This document shows, in pieces, positions 8,746 to 18,691 of a stretch of 64,000 nucleotides of DNA. The DNA comes from JAEUOS01 sp040382235 (lineage in GTDB: Bacteria > Pseudomonadota > Gammaproteobacteria > Burkholderiales > JAEUOS01). A program made the position numbers and the translations under genes. The DNA lies in assembly GCA_040382235.1 (NCBI GenBank), contig JBEIFV010000004.1, positions 25,071 to 89,070 of the forward strand. Reading direction: 5' to 3'. The notes below the pieces were generated by a model, which was given only the letters and a program-made list of their open reading frames with translations, did not search any database and was not told the DNA's origin. Position 1 is the stretch's first letter; each line of letters starts with the position of its first letter.

Positions 8746-9996
8746 TCAAACCTTGCGCGCCGCCCGCGCCCGCTGCCGGTTCGGCAGGAACCAGGCCACC
8801 AGCCCGATGACCGGCAGGTAGGAACAAAGCTGGTACACAAAGGCGATGCCGCGCACGTCGGCGATGCCGCCCATCAGCGCCGCGCCGAGGCCTCCCAGGC
8901 CAAACGAGAGTCCGAAGAACATGCCCGACACCATGCCCACGCGCCCCGGCATCAGTTCATGCGCATACACCAGGATCGCCGGGAAGGCCGCGGCCATCAG
9001 GAGGCCGATGATGATCGTGAGAACCGGCGTCCAGGCCAGGTTCGCATACGGCAGTGCGAGGGTGAACGGCAATGCACCCAGAATCGACACCCAGATCATC
9101 GGCAAGTGGCCGACACGATCGGTCAGCGCGCCGCCCGCCAGGGTGCCGACGGCGATTGCCGCCATGTAGATGAAAAGCTGCACCTGCGAGGCCTGGACCG
9201 AAAGATCAAAGCGTTCGATCAGGTAGAAGGTGAAATACGAGGACAAGCTTGCGCTGTAGACGTTTTTCGACAGCAACAGCAGCATCAGTACCCAAAACAG
9301 AACCTTTACGTCGGTCCGCAGTGGCGGCGGCGGTGCGGCTGCGGGCGCAGCCGCGCGTGCCGGCTGCAGATGCAGCGCGTACCACATGCCGACGCGCGCC
9401 AGCACCAGCATGCCGGCCAGCGCCACCAGCGAGACCCAGGCAATGGCACCCTGGCCGCGCGGCAGCACGATGAAGGCGGCCAGCAGGGGCCCGAAGGCGC
9501 TGCCCAGGTTGCCGCCGACCTGGAACAGCGATTGCGCGGCACCGTAGCGCCCGCCCGAGGCCAGGCGCGCCACGCGCGATGCTTCCGGATGGAACACCGC
9601 CGATCCGCTGCCGATAAGCGCCGCCGCCAACACCACGGTGACAAAGCTGCCCGCCATCGCCAGCAGGATGAGACCGACCAAGGTCAAGGCCATGCCAACG
9701 GCCAGCGAATAGGGCTGTTGCCGACGATCGGTATACAAGCCTACCGCCGGTTGCAGGATCGAGGCAGTGAGATTGAAGGCCAGCGTGATCATGCCGATCT
9801 GCGTGAAGTCCAGGTGCAGCTGTTCCTTCAGCATCGGATACAGCGCCGGGATCAGCGACTGCATCAGGTCGTTCAACAGATGGCAGAACGAGAGCGCGAA
9901 GAGGATCGGCAGTACCACCTGATTCGCAGATGCAGATGAAGAAGCGGTCTGCGCCTCCGGCGGCGGCGAAGTTTTCGCGCTTGCAGTCTTGGACAT
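8746..9996 (-). CDS. MFS exporter of the fosmidomycin-resistance (Fsr) family
   Basis: Inner-membrane transporter of 416 aa with about 12 hydrophobic segments. After a polar N-terminal tail, the first helix region reads LFALSFCHLLNDLMQSLIPA, with the H-L-L-N-D motif of the Fsr family, then LYPMLKEQLHLDFTQIG. A G-x-L-x-D-R-x-G-type loop appears as GGALTDRVGHLP. Fsr proteins are proton-driven drug exporters; the natural substrate here is unknown. The start at 9996 (MSKTASAK) is preferred because the longer upstream extension is low-complexity and Arg-rich. Stands alone on the minus strand. Confidence 0.85.
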   Translation of the reverse strand: MSKTASAKTSPPPEAQTASSSASANQVVLPILFALSFCHLLNDLMQSLIPALYPMLKEQLHLDFTQIGMITLAFNLTASILQPAVGLYTDRRQQPYSLAVGMALTLVGLILLAMAGSFVTVVLAAALIGSGSAVFHPEASRVARLASGGRYGAAQSLFQVGGNLGSAFGPLLAAFIVLPRGQGAIAWVSLVALAGMLVLARVGMWYALHLQPARAAAPAAAPPPPLRTDVKVLFWVLMLLLLSKNVYSASLSSYFTFYLIERFDLSVQASQVQLFIYMAAIAVGTLAGGALTDRVGHLPMIWVSILGALPFTLALPYANLAWTPVLTIIIGLLMAAAFPAILVYAHELMPGRVGMVSGMFFGLSFGLGGLGAALMGGIADVRGIAFVYQLCSYLPVIGLVAWFLPNRQRARAARKV

Positions 9997-10200
9997 GTCT
10001 TCTGGCGTGGGGCGCTGCGGATTCGGATGTCTATTATCCGGCAATCGTGGAGCCGTCCCAACTCTACGGCGTGGGTTTGCCCGGCCCATGCTGATTCACG
10101 TGTCGAATCGCCGCACGTGCCGTACACCGGCAGTGGCCGGTTGGTGGGGTCGGTGGTCGCCGGCCCGACCCAATGGACGCTGACATCGGCTTAGGCGGCG

Positions 10201-10545
10201 ATGGCGTTCGTGGCAGCCGGGCGCCTAAAGCGCTCGGGCACGGGGCGCAAGGCGCGCAAGGCGCGTGTGCTCGACAGCATGTCGAGCCTGTCGGATGCGG
10301 TACCCGAGTTTCAGTTCAATTGCTGGATCGGCGTTGTCGCGCCATGCGGCATGCCGGCGATTACGGTCGGAAAGTTTCGCGATGCGCTGGCGGCAGCGAT
10401 GCGCGTGCCGGCACTTGCGGCCACACTCACCGCCAATGGCGCATTTGCGCACCCGACCACGCCGACGGAATTTCGCGCCCTGTTGGTACGCGATATCGAA
10501 GCCACGCGACGTACCATGCGCTCGGCCTGCATCGAGCCGGAATAG
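10201..10545 (+). pseudogene. C-terminal relic of a Bug/TctC binding protein
   Basis: The frame from about 10201 reads through PEFQFNCWIGVVAPCGMPAI and then TVGKFRDALAAAM, ATLTANGAFAHPTTPTEFRA and a final I-E-P-E before TAG 10543-10545. These are the last ~95 residues of a Bug protein, covering the W-x-G-(I/V)-x-A-P-x-G-x-P segment and the usual C-terminal helix. There is no signal peptide or N-terminal domain. The sequence upstream is Arg/Lys-rich and out of register with the family, so the gene is decapitated. Confidence 0.75.
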
Positions 10546-10791
10546 CTGGGGTCGTGCTCGCGACGGACCATGCAGTTCAGGATGCGGTGTCGCAGCGTGG
10601 GCCAGAACATGTTTCTGCACTGGCAGAGGTTGCAGCGACAGCGCGGTCACGGGCCTGGCCGCGCCGGGCTTCTGCCCAAAAATCGCCTGCATGGACAAGA
10701 GCGCGTGCTACCATAAATCCATACAACCGCTAATCCAAATCGCCAGCCCCGTAAGCGCGGGTGCTGCCCGACGCGACCCGGGAGAAACAAC

Positions 10792-11043
10792 ATGCATGCA
10801 TTGTCATTGCCGTATCCGGACGACCTCTTGATCACCTCCGGCAAGGGGCCACAAGCGTTGGAGGAAGAGCTGGCATTCTTGCTCGCTGTCAAATTGTTCG
10901 AGATGCGCCGGCTGTCACTGGGCAAGGCGGCAGAGTTTTGCCGCATGGGAAAGCTGCGCTTCATGTTTGAGTTGGGCCGCATGAAGGTGCCGGTGATGAA
11001 CCTCGACGATGACCAGATCGCCGACGAGTTGCGGGATGATTAG
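10792..11043 (+). CDS. UPF0175-family antitoxin-like protein
   Basis: Short protein of 83 aa with the UPF0175 pattern: an N-terminal PYPDDLL strand, then EEELAFLLAVKLFEMRRLSL and GKAAEFCRMGKLRFMFELGR, a predicted helix-turn-helix that keeps the family A-x-x-x-G-x-x-(R/K)-x-x-F-x-x-x-L spacing. GGGAGA lies just upstream of ATG 10792. Its stop overlaps the next gene (start 11036), the usual arrangement for UPF0175 followed by a DUF3368 PIN-like protein. It probably binds DNA and neutralises its partner. Confidence 0.8.
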   Translation: MHALSLPYPDDLLITSGKGPQALEEELAFLLAVKLFEMRRLSLGKAAEFCRMGKLRFMFELGRMKVPVMNLDDDQIADELRDD

Positions 11044-11536
11044 TCAGACTATTGTTGGTGACAGTAGCCCACTCATCTCTCTTGCGATCATCGGCCGACT
11101 CGACTTGCTGCCAAAGCTGTATCGGCGGGTATTGATTCCGCCCGCCGTCTGGAATGAGGTCACTGTTCAAGGCGCTGGACTGCCGGGCGCGCAAGCCGTG
11201 AGCAAGCTGACATGGCTTGAAGTCCAGGAACCGACCCCAGCGATTCTGCAGTCGCTGGCAATCCTCGTTGATCGCGGGGAGGCGGAAGCCATCGCGCTCG
11301 CACTCGGCAATCCCGGCAGCAGCGTGTTGCTTGATGACGCGCAGGCGCGCCGGGTGGCGGAGCGGTTTGGTGTTGCCCGTATAGGCACTCTCGGCATTTT
11401 GCGAAGGGCGAAGATCGCTGGATTGGTCGGGCCTATCGGCCCCTATGTGACTGCCTTGCAGGAGAGCGGGATATACATCCGCCAGGAACTGGTGGACGCG
11501 ATATTGCGCGATGTGGGCGAAGCAACAACACCTTGA
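11036..11536 (+). CDS. DUF3368 PIN-like toxin candidate
   Basis: Protein of 166 aa starting MISQTIVGDSSPLISLAIIG. The D-(S/T)-(S/G)-P-L-I-x-L opening is characteristic of DUF3368, a VapC-like PIN nuclease branch. Later acidic positions include E-A-E-A-I-A-L-A (near residue 90) and LLDDAQARRVA (near residue 105), and the region ending IGTLGILRRAKIAGLV is also typical. The start at 11036 overlaps the antitoxin gene by 8 bp, so the two are translationally coupled. Predicted RNase toxin; not known to be active. Confidence 0.8.
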   Translation: MISQTIVGDSSPLISLAIIGRLDLLPKLYRRVLIPPAVWNEVTVQGAGLPGAQAVSKLTWLEVQEPTPAILQSLAILVDRGEAEAIALALGNPGSSVLLDDAQARRVAERFGVARIGTLGILRRAKIAGLVGPIGPYVTALQESGIYIRQELVDAILRDVGEATTP

Positions 11537-11742
11537 TCTACTTGCCATGGCAGTACTTTCAGACCGTGGCTTGTGCGGTCGAGTCTGAGCGCAAACGCGG
11601 TGGCGTTGCACCGCACACGGCACCGGGCGGGAATCTGAATTCAATCCACGGATCTTCACTGCGAAGCAAGAACTCGCAATTTCCGTCAAGCTCGATCGGA
11701 CTTGATTGCGATAACGAACAAACCGATTTCAGGAGTTTTGCA

Positions 11743-12210
11743 GTGGCCCAAGCCTTAGTCAACGCATTGCGCAGCGTCGAGATCGGGGTACCCGATGTCG
11801 ATGCCGCCGAGCGCTTCTACACCGACACCTGGAACCTTGCGGTGGCTGCACGCACCACCGATCGCGTCTACCTGCGCGGCACCGGGCCTTCGCATCATCT
11901 GCTGTCGCTTATGCGCACCGAGCAATCCGAGTTGCTGGCGGTCACCCTGAATGCGGCGTCAAGACGCGAGATCGCGTTGCTGGCGCAAGCGATGCCGGCG
12001 CATGGCGGCGTGATTCTGCGCGAGCCCGGTGCGATCGACGAACCCGGTGGCGGTTTCGGGCTGGTGTTCAGGGACCCGCAGGGGCGCATCATTCGATTGG
12101 TGTGTGAAGACGCGCACCACGCCGATGCCGGAAGCATGCGCGATCGACCGCAGCGTCTCGCGCATGTGGTGATGAACAGCCACGACGTGGCTGATCCAGA
12201 GAACGCCGCG
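11743..12210 (+). pseudogene. VOC-family (extradiol dioxygenase-like) gene, 3' half lost
   Basis: Starts at GTG 11743 with AGGAG about 9 bp upstream. It encodes one complete VOC domain (LRSVEIGVPDVDAAERFYTD to FRDPQGRIIRLVCED) and then the first strand of a second domain (RLAHVVMNSHDV, near residue 150). From about 12190 the frame no longer resembles VOC proteins and instead runs through the antisense of the livF 3' end. A normal two-domain dioxygenase of this type is about 300 aa, so a deletion has joined its middle to the end of livF. Confidence 0.75.
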
Positions 12211-12216
12211 GCGCAG

Positions 12217-12929
12217 CTAGACGCCGAGGTATTGCCGGTGCAGATCGGGACGCGCACGAATCTCCGCCGCAGGCCCCTCGAACACCACGCCGCCCTTGAC
12301 CAGGATGACGACACGGTCCGATATGGCCGAAACGGCGTTGAAATTCTTGTCGACGATGATGGTGGCAATACCCGCGGTCTTGATGCGCCTGACGATGGCC
12401 CAGATCTCGCGCGCGATCAGCGGCGCGAGGCCCTCTGTGGCTTCATCGAGGATCAGCAGGTCGGGGGGGGCATCAGCGCGCGACCGATCGTCAGCATCTG
12501 CTGCTCGCCGCCGGACAATTGCGCGCCGCCGTGGGTCAGGCGTTCTGCGAGGCGCGGAAAGGTTTCCATGACGCGCTCGAAAGGCCAGTCGTCGCGGCCG
12601 TCAGTGCCCGGCCGCGCCGCCATCAAAAGGTTTTCGCGCACCGAAAGATTGGGAAAAATGCCGCGCCCCTCGGGTACATAAGCCACGCCCATGCGGGCAA
12701 TGGCGTATGGCGCGATGCCGGTCACCGCACGACCCTTGACGCTGACTTCGCCGCGGCGCGGCGGCACCAGGCCCAGCATGCTCTTGAGCAGCGTGCTCTT
12801 GACCATGCCATTTCGACCCATCAGGCCCACGGTCTGGCCGCGTGAAATGCTGAAGTCGACGCCATGCAGGATATGGCTGGCGCCGTAATAGGTGTGCAGC
12901 CCGCGTGCCTCCAGCAGCACGTCGTTCAT
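12217..12929 (-). pseudogene. livF: LivF-type ABC ATPase, frameshifted and with altered Walker A
   Basis: From ATG 12929 the protein reads as a branched-chain amino-acid transporter ATPase: EARGLHTYYGASHILHGVDF, signature LSGGEQQ, then GRALM. At a run of eight G on the + strand (12463-12470) the frame shifts. The correct continuation DLLILDEATEGLAPLIAREI, ending in HRQYLGV and stop at 12217-12219, is in another frame. One extra base in the run would restore it. The Walker A reads GRNGMVKST where the family has GRNGMGKST/T, so a conserved Gly is Val. Both changes point to an inactive gene, although a homopolymer shift could be a sequencing error or switchable. Confidence 0.8.
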
Positions 12930-13040
12930 TGGAGCCCCCCCAAATCGCTGCGAGACGTTCCTTCCGAGGGAGGCGCATCGCCTGGTTCGGTGCTTCCTGC
13001 GACCGTGACGCGATGCCGGTCGGCCGTTGCCAGCCGATGC

Positions 13041-13794
<754 letters not shown>

Positions 13795-13802
<8 letters not shown>

Positions 13803-14772
13803 TGCGCTTGGCCATGCGACGCACGAGATCGCTGAACAGCCCGATCAGACCATTGAGCAGCAACAGCGAGGTGAGCACGATGAAGCCGCCCATCAGCAGG
13901 TGCCAGTGCTTGGTCAGGCCCTGGAACCACAACTCAAGCAGCATCCACACCGCGGCGCCGAGAATCGGGCCGGTCAGCGTACCCATGCCGCCAAGGATCA
14001 CCATCATCATCACCGCACCCGACAAATGCCAGCCCATCATCTCGGGGTTGACCACGCCGAACTGCAGCGCCGAAAGGTAGCCGGCGACACCGGCCGTTGC
14101 GCCCGCCAGTAAAAAGCAGACAAGCTTGTAGCGGAACGTGGCGTAGCCAAGCGACTTCATGCGGTGCTCATTGGCCTTGATGCCGGCAAGCACGCGGCCG
14201 AAGGGCGATGCAAGCACCGTGCGCAGCAGCAGATAAACGGCGACGAACAGCACCAGCGCCAGGTAGTAGACGTGGGCGAAGTTGTCGAGGTTGAAAGGCT
14301 GCCAGTCGCCGATTTTTGCGACCGGGCGCAGGTCAATGAAAATGCCATCGTTGCCGCCGGCGAGCTTGGTGTCGTAGAACAGGAAGTAAAGCATCTGCGC
14401 AAAGGCCAGCGTCACCATGATGAAGTAAATGCCGTGCATGCGTACCGCGAGAAAGCCTATGGCAAGCGCGGTGAGGCCGCTCACCGCGATGGCCAGCGGC
14501 AGCGAGGTCCAGAAATTCGCCGCATGGTATCGCGGCGTCACAAGCGCCAGCGCATACCCCGCCACACCGTAGAATGCCGCATGGCCGAACGAGACCAGCC
14601 CGGTGTAGCCAAGCAGCAAATCCAGGCTCATCGCGAGGATGCCCATGATCAGGATCTTGGCGAAAAACTGTACATAAAATTTTTCCGCCAGCAGCGGCAC
14701 CAGCGCCAGCACGACCACCACCGTGGCGAGTGCCGCAAGGCCCGCGTATCCCTGGTGGTGGCCTGCGTTCAC
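13795..14772 (-). CDS. livM: LivM-type ABC transporter permease
   Basis: Membrane permease of 325 aa with 8-10 hydrophobic segments. The LivM signatures IMGILAMSLDLLLGYTGLVS, FGHAAFYGVAGYA and VILGGMGTLTGPILGA (the EAA-like cytoplasmic loop) are present. The GTG at 14772 is chosen because it overlaps the stop of the upstream livH remnant (GTGA), the usual coupling in liv operons; in-frame starts further upstream add only Gly/Arg-rich sequence inside livH. No solute-binding protein gene is adjacent. Confidence 0.85.
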
Positions 14773-15003
14773 AGCTTTTCCCCGACCAGGCCCTGGGGCC
14801 GCCACAGCAGGATGCCGGCCATCAGCACGTACACGGTCATGCTGGACAACTCGGGCAACAACTTGAGACCGCCGACCTCAAGATGCAGCACCTTGCCGAA
14901 AGTGTCGACCAGGCCGATCAGCAGGGAGGCGATCAGCGCGCCCTTGACCGAACCAAGCCCGCCTATGACCACCACGACAAAGCAGATGATCAGCACATTA
15001 GCT
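14769..15003 (-). pseudogene. livH: LivH permease, C-terminal ~77 residues only
   Basis: Recognisable from about ANVLIICFVVVVIGGLGSVK to the end WRPQGLVGEKL, which is the last quarter of LivH. The usual protein is about 290-300 aa. Upstream of about 15003 the reading frame becomes Arg-rich and unrelated, so the first ~210 codons and the operon's promoter are gone. The breakpoint is about 180 bp from the end of the TRAP permease gene. Confidence 0.8.
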
Positions 15004-15186
15004 TTGTAGCAAAGCGAAATTTCGCTCGGCGTCCAGATGCGAAGGTGGCATTGAAGCTGACGCCTGGCGCGACATCCGGGGCGACGGCCGGCTCGTAAAG
15101 CCTGTCGATTGCGCAACCGATGGTCGAAGCCAACGCGAGCGCGCTTGGTCCCGCCCGGCAGGTATCTGATCACTCTGCCCGCAAAC

Positions 15187-16482
15187 CTACATATTCTCCG
15201 GCAAAAACGTCACGATCTGCGGAAACGCCATGATCAGGAAGGTGAAGAGGATCATGATCACCGCGTAGGGCAAGGCGCCGCGGATCACGTCGCCGACGCT
15301 GCCCTTGTCCGGCCGAATCCCCTGCACCACGAAGAGGTTCATGCCCACCGGCGGGGTGATCAGCCCCAGCTCGCACATGATGATGATGAAGATGCCGAAC
15401 CAGATCGGATCCACACCCACCGAGGTGACGATCGGATAGGTAAGCGGTATGGTTGCCACCATCATCGAGAGGGTGTCCATGAACATGCCCAGCAGCAGGT
15501 AGAACAGGATCAGCGCGAGCAGCAGCGCGGTTTTTGACAGGCCGAAGCTGGTGACCCACTTGGTCAGCGCCTCGCCGATGCCGGTCAGGCTCAAGGCCAG
15601 GTTGAGCACGAAGGCGGCGGTGGTGATCAAGAGGATCATGCCGGTGGTGCGCGCGGACGACAGGAAGCAGCCCTGCAACAGCGTGATTGTGAGCTTGCCG
15701 GAAAAGCCGATAAACGCCAGCGCCACCACCACCCCCAGCGCAGCCGATTCGGTGGCTGTGGCGATGCCCGCATACAGGCTGCCCATGACAATGGCGAATA
15801 TCACCACCGGCTGGGTGATGTTGACCAGGAGGCGCAAGCGCTCCTTGAGCGGCACCGGATCGTGCACCACATTAAGCCCGGTGGTCTTGGCCATGATGTA
15901 GATGTAGAGCATGAAGCAGCCGGTGAGCAACAGGCCGGGAATGATGCCGGCGATGAACAGCTTGCCCACCGAATTGTTGGTCATCGAGCCATAGATGATC
16001 ATGTTGACCGAGGGCGGAATCAGGATGCCCAGGGTGCCACCGGCGGCCAGGCTGCCGAGTGACGCGCTCATCGGGTAGCCGTGGCGCTGCAGCGAGGGCA
16101 GTGCCACTGTGCCAATGGTGGCAGCGGTCGCCACCGATGAACCGGAGGTGGCCGCGAACAGCGCGCAGCAGCCGATGTTGGTATGCAAGAGGCCACCCGG
16201 CAGTCGCCCGAGCCAGGCGGCGAAGGCCTGGTACATGCGATCGGCCATGCCGCTGCGCAGCAGCAGTTCGCCCAACAGCACGAAGAGCGGAATCGAGGTC
16301 AGTCCGTTCTCGCTCATGGTGCCCCACAGCACCGAGGCGCCGGAAATCAGGAAGGCTTCGCCAAACGCCGCCATGCCGCCCACCACCGCCAGCAGCAGCA
16401 TCACCGTTGCGATCGGCATGCCCAACAGCATGAAAAACACCATCGCGAAAAAACTGACGAGGCCGATCGCGACCATGCTCAT
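15187..16482 (-). CDS. dctM: TRAP transporter large permease (DctM), first system
   Basis: Inner-membrane protein of 431 aa with 12 or so hydrophobic segments. DctM features include PIATVMLLLAVVGG, FVLLGELLLRSGMADRMY, ATSGSSVATAATIGT, GTLGILIPPSVNMIIYG and ELGLITPPVGMNLFV. The start at 16482 (MSMVAIGLV) overlaps the stop of the DctQ gene (ATGA), so they are coupled. Together with the following DctQ and DctP genes it makes a complete sodium- or proton-coupled TRAP importer. Confidence 0.92.
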   Translation of the reverse strand: MSMVAIGLVSFFAMVFFMLLGMPIATVMLLLAVVGGMAAFGEAFLISGASVLWGTMSENGLTSIPLFVLLGELLLRSGMADRMYQAFAAWLGRLPGGLLHTNIGCCALFAATSGSSVATAATIGTVALPSLQRHGYPMSASLGSLAAGGTLGILIPPSVNMIIYGSMTNNSVGKLFIAGIIPGLLLTGCFMLYIYIMAKTTGLNVVHDPVPLKERLRLLVNITQPVVIFAIVMGSLYAGIATATESAALGVVVALAFIGFSGKLTITLLQGCFLSSARTTGMILLITTAAFVLNLALSLTGIGEALTKWVTSFGLSKTALLLALILFYLLLGMFMDTLSMMVATIPLTYPIVTSVGVDPIWFGIFIIIMCELGLITPPVGMNLFVVQGIRPDKGSVGDVIRGALPYAVIMILFTFLIMAFPQIVTFLPENM

Positions 16483-17069
16483 TTGGATTCTCCCGGCAAT
16501 GCGGCGACATCCACCCCGCGCGCCTTGGCGTCGTCCAGTTCCTCTTTCAGTTCCTCCTTGGCGCCGCGCGGCGAATAGTCGCGCACCAGGATCTCGCCGC
16601 GCCCGGTGAAGACCAGCCACAACACCCGGATGGCGTAACCGCTGGCGACTGCGGCAAACAAGGCCAGGCAGGCGAACCACACCATTTGTGGATACTTGAT
16701 CGGCGTCGCCCATGGCGTTTGCGCGGTGCTGTTCAAGGCGATCGAGTCGCGCAGGCTGTAGAAGGCCATTGCCAGGTACAACAGGGCGGTGGCGGTGATG
16801 GTCAGCATGGCCAGCACGTTAAGCACGACGCGCGGCCCCTGCGGCAGGCGGTCGTGAATCAGGTCGATGCGAATGTGGGCGCGCGATACCAGCGCCAGGG
16901 TAAATGCCAGCGAGGCGCCGACCGCAAGCGCGTAGCCGCCCAGTTCGTCCACGCCCTGTAGCGAAACGTTGAATACTTTTCGCATCGTGGTCTCGACGGC
17001 GACCGCGAACGACAGCAAAACGAACACCACGCCAAACAGCGTGGCGGCGACTTTTTCGAGAGTTTTCAT
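16479..17069 (-). CDS. dctQ: TRAP transporter small permease (DctQ), first system
   Basis: Protein of 196 aa with four membrane segments; the DctQ pattern VDELGGYALAVGASLAFTLA and R-A-H-I-R-I-D-L is clear. The C-terminal tail is longer than usual and charged (EELKEELDDAKARG), possibly a short coiled coil. ATG 17069 (MKTLEK) is preferred because the longer in-frame extension overlaps the preceding non-coding stretch. It pairs with the DctM at 15187-16482. Confidence 0.88.
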   Translation of the reverse strand: MKTLEKVAATLFGVVFVLLSFAVAVETTMRKVFNVSLQGVDELGGYALAVGASLAFTLALVSRAHIRIDLIHDRLPQGPRVVLNVLAMLTITATALLYLAMAFYSLRDSIALNSTAQTPWATPIKYPQMVWFACLALFAAVASGYAIRVLWLVFTGRGEILVRDYSPRGAKEELKEELDDAKARGVDVAALPGESK

Positions 17070-17143
17070 GCGGGCTCCACTTTTCCAGCAGTGGGGCCGG
17101 CGGGTTTGCGCCGGCCCCGGTAAAGCCATTGCCTACTCAATGC

Positions 17144-18202
17144 TTACTTCATGCCGATGATCGGGCCCACCGTTTTCTTCCAGGATGCAGAGCAGCCAGG
17201 ATTGACCTTGTCACAGGCTTCCGCCCAGGCCGGGAAGGAGATGTCGCGCACCGCGTTCTGCACAAACTCGATATCTTTCGGAATCGGCTTGACTGTTACC
17301 AGCTTGAACTTCTTGCCGGTGGTGCAGGGGTCCTGGCCGGCGTTGCAGCGCATGGCGTCGGTCCACAGTTCCTCCGAATACTTCCAGATGTCGTCGGACA
17401 AGCCTTCGATGGCGCCGCGCAGCTTGATCTGCTGCTCGCCCGACATCTTCTTCCACGAGGTCATGTTGATCGCATAGCCTTGCACCGCCACCTGCAGGCC
17501 CAGGGCATAGACATGGGTCGCGGTCTCGGGCCAGCCGGCCGAATTGGCCGAGGAGGGACCGGTCACGGCGCAGTCGATGGTGCCCAGTTTGAGGCCCTGC
17601 GCCACCTCACCAAACGCCATCGTCACCGGCGTGCCGCCGACGCGTTCCATGAATTTGGCCATCACGCCATCGAGAATGCGGATCTTCATGCCCTTCAAGC
17701 TCGACAAGTCCTTGATCGGCTTGGTGCAGAAAATCACCTGCGGGCCGAAGGGCCACACCGCCAGCAACTTCAGGTTGAATTGTTCCTGCAGGCGCAGATC
17801 GACATAGCTCTGGTAGGCACTGACCACCTTCTTCGCGGTTTTGTAGTCGGTGTTGAGCCCCACCATGTCCAGGCCCAGGATCATCGGCTCGTCGCGCGAG
17901 ACCTGACCCATGCGCAGGCCGACGACGTCATAGATGCCGGTCTTCATCACCCGCAGCTGCTCGAACTCCTTGACGCCGGTGGAGTCCAGCGGCTTGTAGT
18001 CGACGTCCAGCGGCAGGCCGGTTTTCTTCGCCAGGTCGGTGAAAAAGGGCAGCTCCTTGTTTTTCTGGATCAGGCCGGTGGAAAGCGGCATGCCCATCAC
18101 GCGCAGCTTGATTTTTTCTTGTGCGGTGACCGGGGCGACAGCGAACGCGGTGGCAATGGCGGCGCTGCATAGTGCCGCTCGAGTGAGGTGCTGCAGTTTC
18201 AT
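17144..18202 (-). CDS. dctP: TRAP transporter substrate-binding protein (DctP), first system
   Basis: Periplasmic receptor of 352 aa. The signal peptide ends near APVTAQEK. The family segment SSLKGMKIRILDGVMAKFME contains the conserved Arg that pairs with the ligand carboxylate, and GTIDCAVTGPSSANSAGWPE is the usual ligand-loop region. Four Cys in the C-terminal third (MRCNAGQDPC and EACDKVNPGC) could form two disulfides, which is unusual for the family. First gene of the DctPQM set. Confidence 0.9.
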   Translation of the reverse strand: MKLQHLTRAALCSAAIATAFAVAPVTAQEKIKLRVMGMPLSTGLIQKNKELPFFTDLAKKTGLPLDVDYKPLDSTGVKEFEQLRVMKTGIYDVVGLRMGQVSRDEPMILGLDMVGLNTDYKTAKKVVSAYQSYVDLRLQEQFNLKLLAVWPFGPQVIFCTKPIKDLSSLKGMKIRILDGVMAKFMERVGGTPVTMAFGEVAQGLKLGTIDCAVTGPSSANSAGWPETATHVYALGLQVAVQGYAINMTSWKKMSGEQQIKLRGAIEGLSDDIWKYSEELWTDAMRCNAGQDPCTTGKKFKLVTVKPIPKDIEFVQNAVRDISFPAWAEACDKVNPGCSASWKKTVGPIIGMK

Positions 18203-18259
18203 CGGGTTGACTCCTGGGTTGAAAAGCGGTTGAGGGTGATACGAAAATCGTGGGTGCTG

Positions 18260-18661
18260 TCAGGCGGGGTCACCGGGCAGGCGCCAGGTGCGGATGGGGG
18301 GTGATTTGACTTCGATCTGCACGCAATCTTCGAGCGCTTCGCTGTAGTGTGGCACACCGCGCGGGTGCACCCAGGAATCGCCGGGCCCCAGAATCGTCTC
18401 GACACCGTCGATCACCATGCGTAGCTTGCCGGAGAGCAGGATCGCCACCGATTCATGGTCGTCGTGCTGATGCAGCGGGTCGATCAGGCCTTTCTTGCGG
18501 GTCCAGCGGGTCATCGAACTCTCGTCGCCGCACACCAGCGGGGCCACCGCCAGTACGCCTTGCATGGACGCGCCTTCGACGCTCGACACCACGGTCTCGA
18601 CCGCGGCGGCGGCCTTGAAGGTGAATGCGCTACTGCGCGGCAGCTTGCGGGGGATGGTCAT
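18260..18661 (-). CDS. Single-domain cupin protein
   Basis: Small beta-barrel protein of 133 aa. The metal-site motifs are H-Q-H-D-D-H-E-S-V near residue 70 (H-x-H with the following Glu) and GDSWVHPRGVPHYSEALEDC near residue 95. The insert WTRKKGLIDPLHQHDDHE resembles sensor or isomerase cupins in catabolic clusters. It lies between the AMDase-like gene and the first dctP on the same strand. Enzymatic role unknown. Confidence 0.78.
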   Translation of the reverse strand: MTIPRKLPRSSAFTFKAAAAVETVVSSVEGASMQGVLAVAPLVCGDESSMTRWTRKKGLIDPLHQHDDHESVAILLSGKLRMVIDGVETILGPGDSWVHPRGVPHYSEALEDCVQIEVKSPPIRTWRLPGDPA

Positions 18662-18691
18662 GGTGATTCCTTTCGGTTGTGCAAAAAGCGC

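Noticed and set aside
15004..15186. Possible coding sequence upstream of the livH remnant
   Set aside because: One frame reads plausibly for ~50 codons, but no family is recognised and there is no start or ribosome site.
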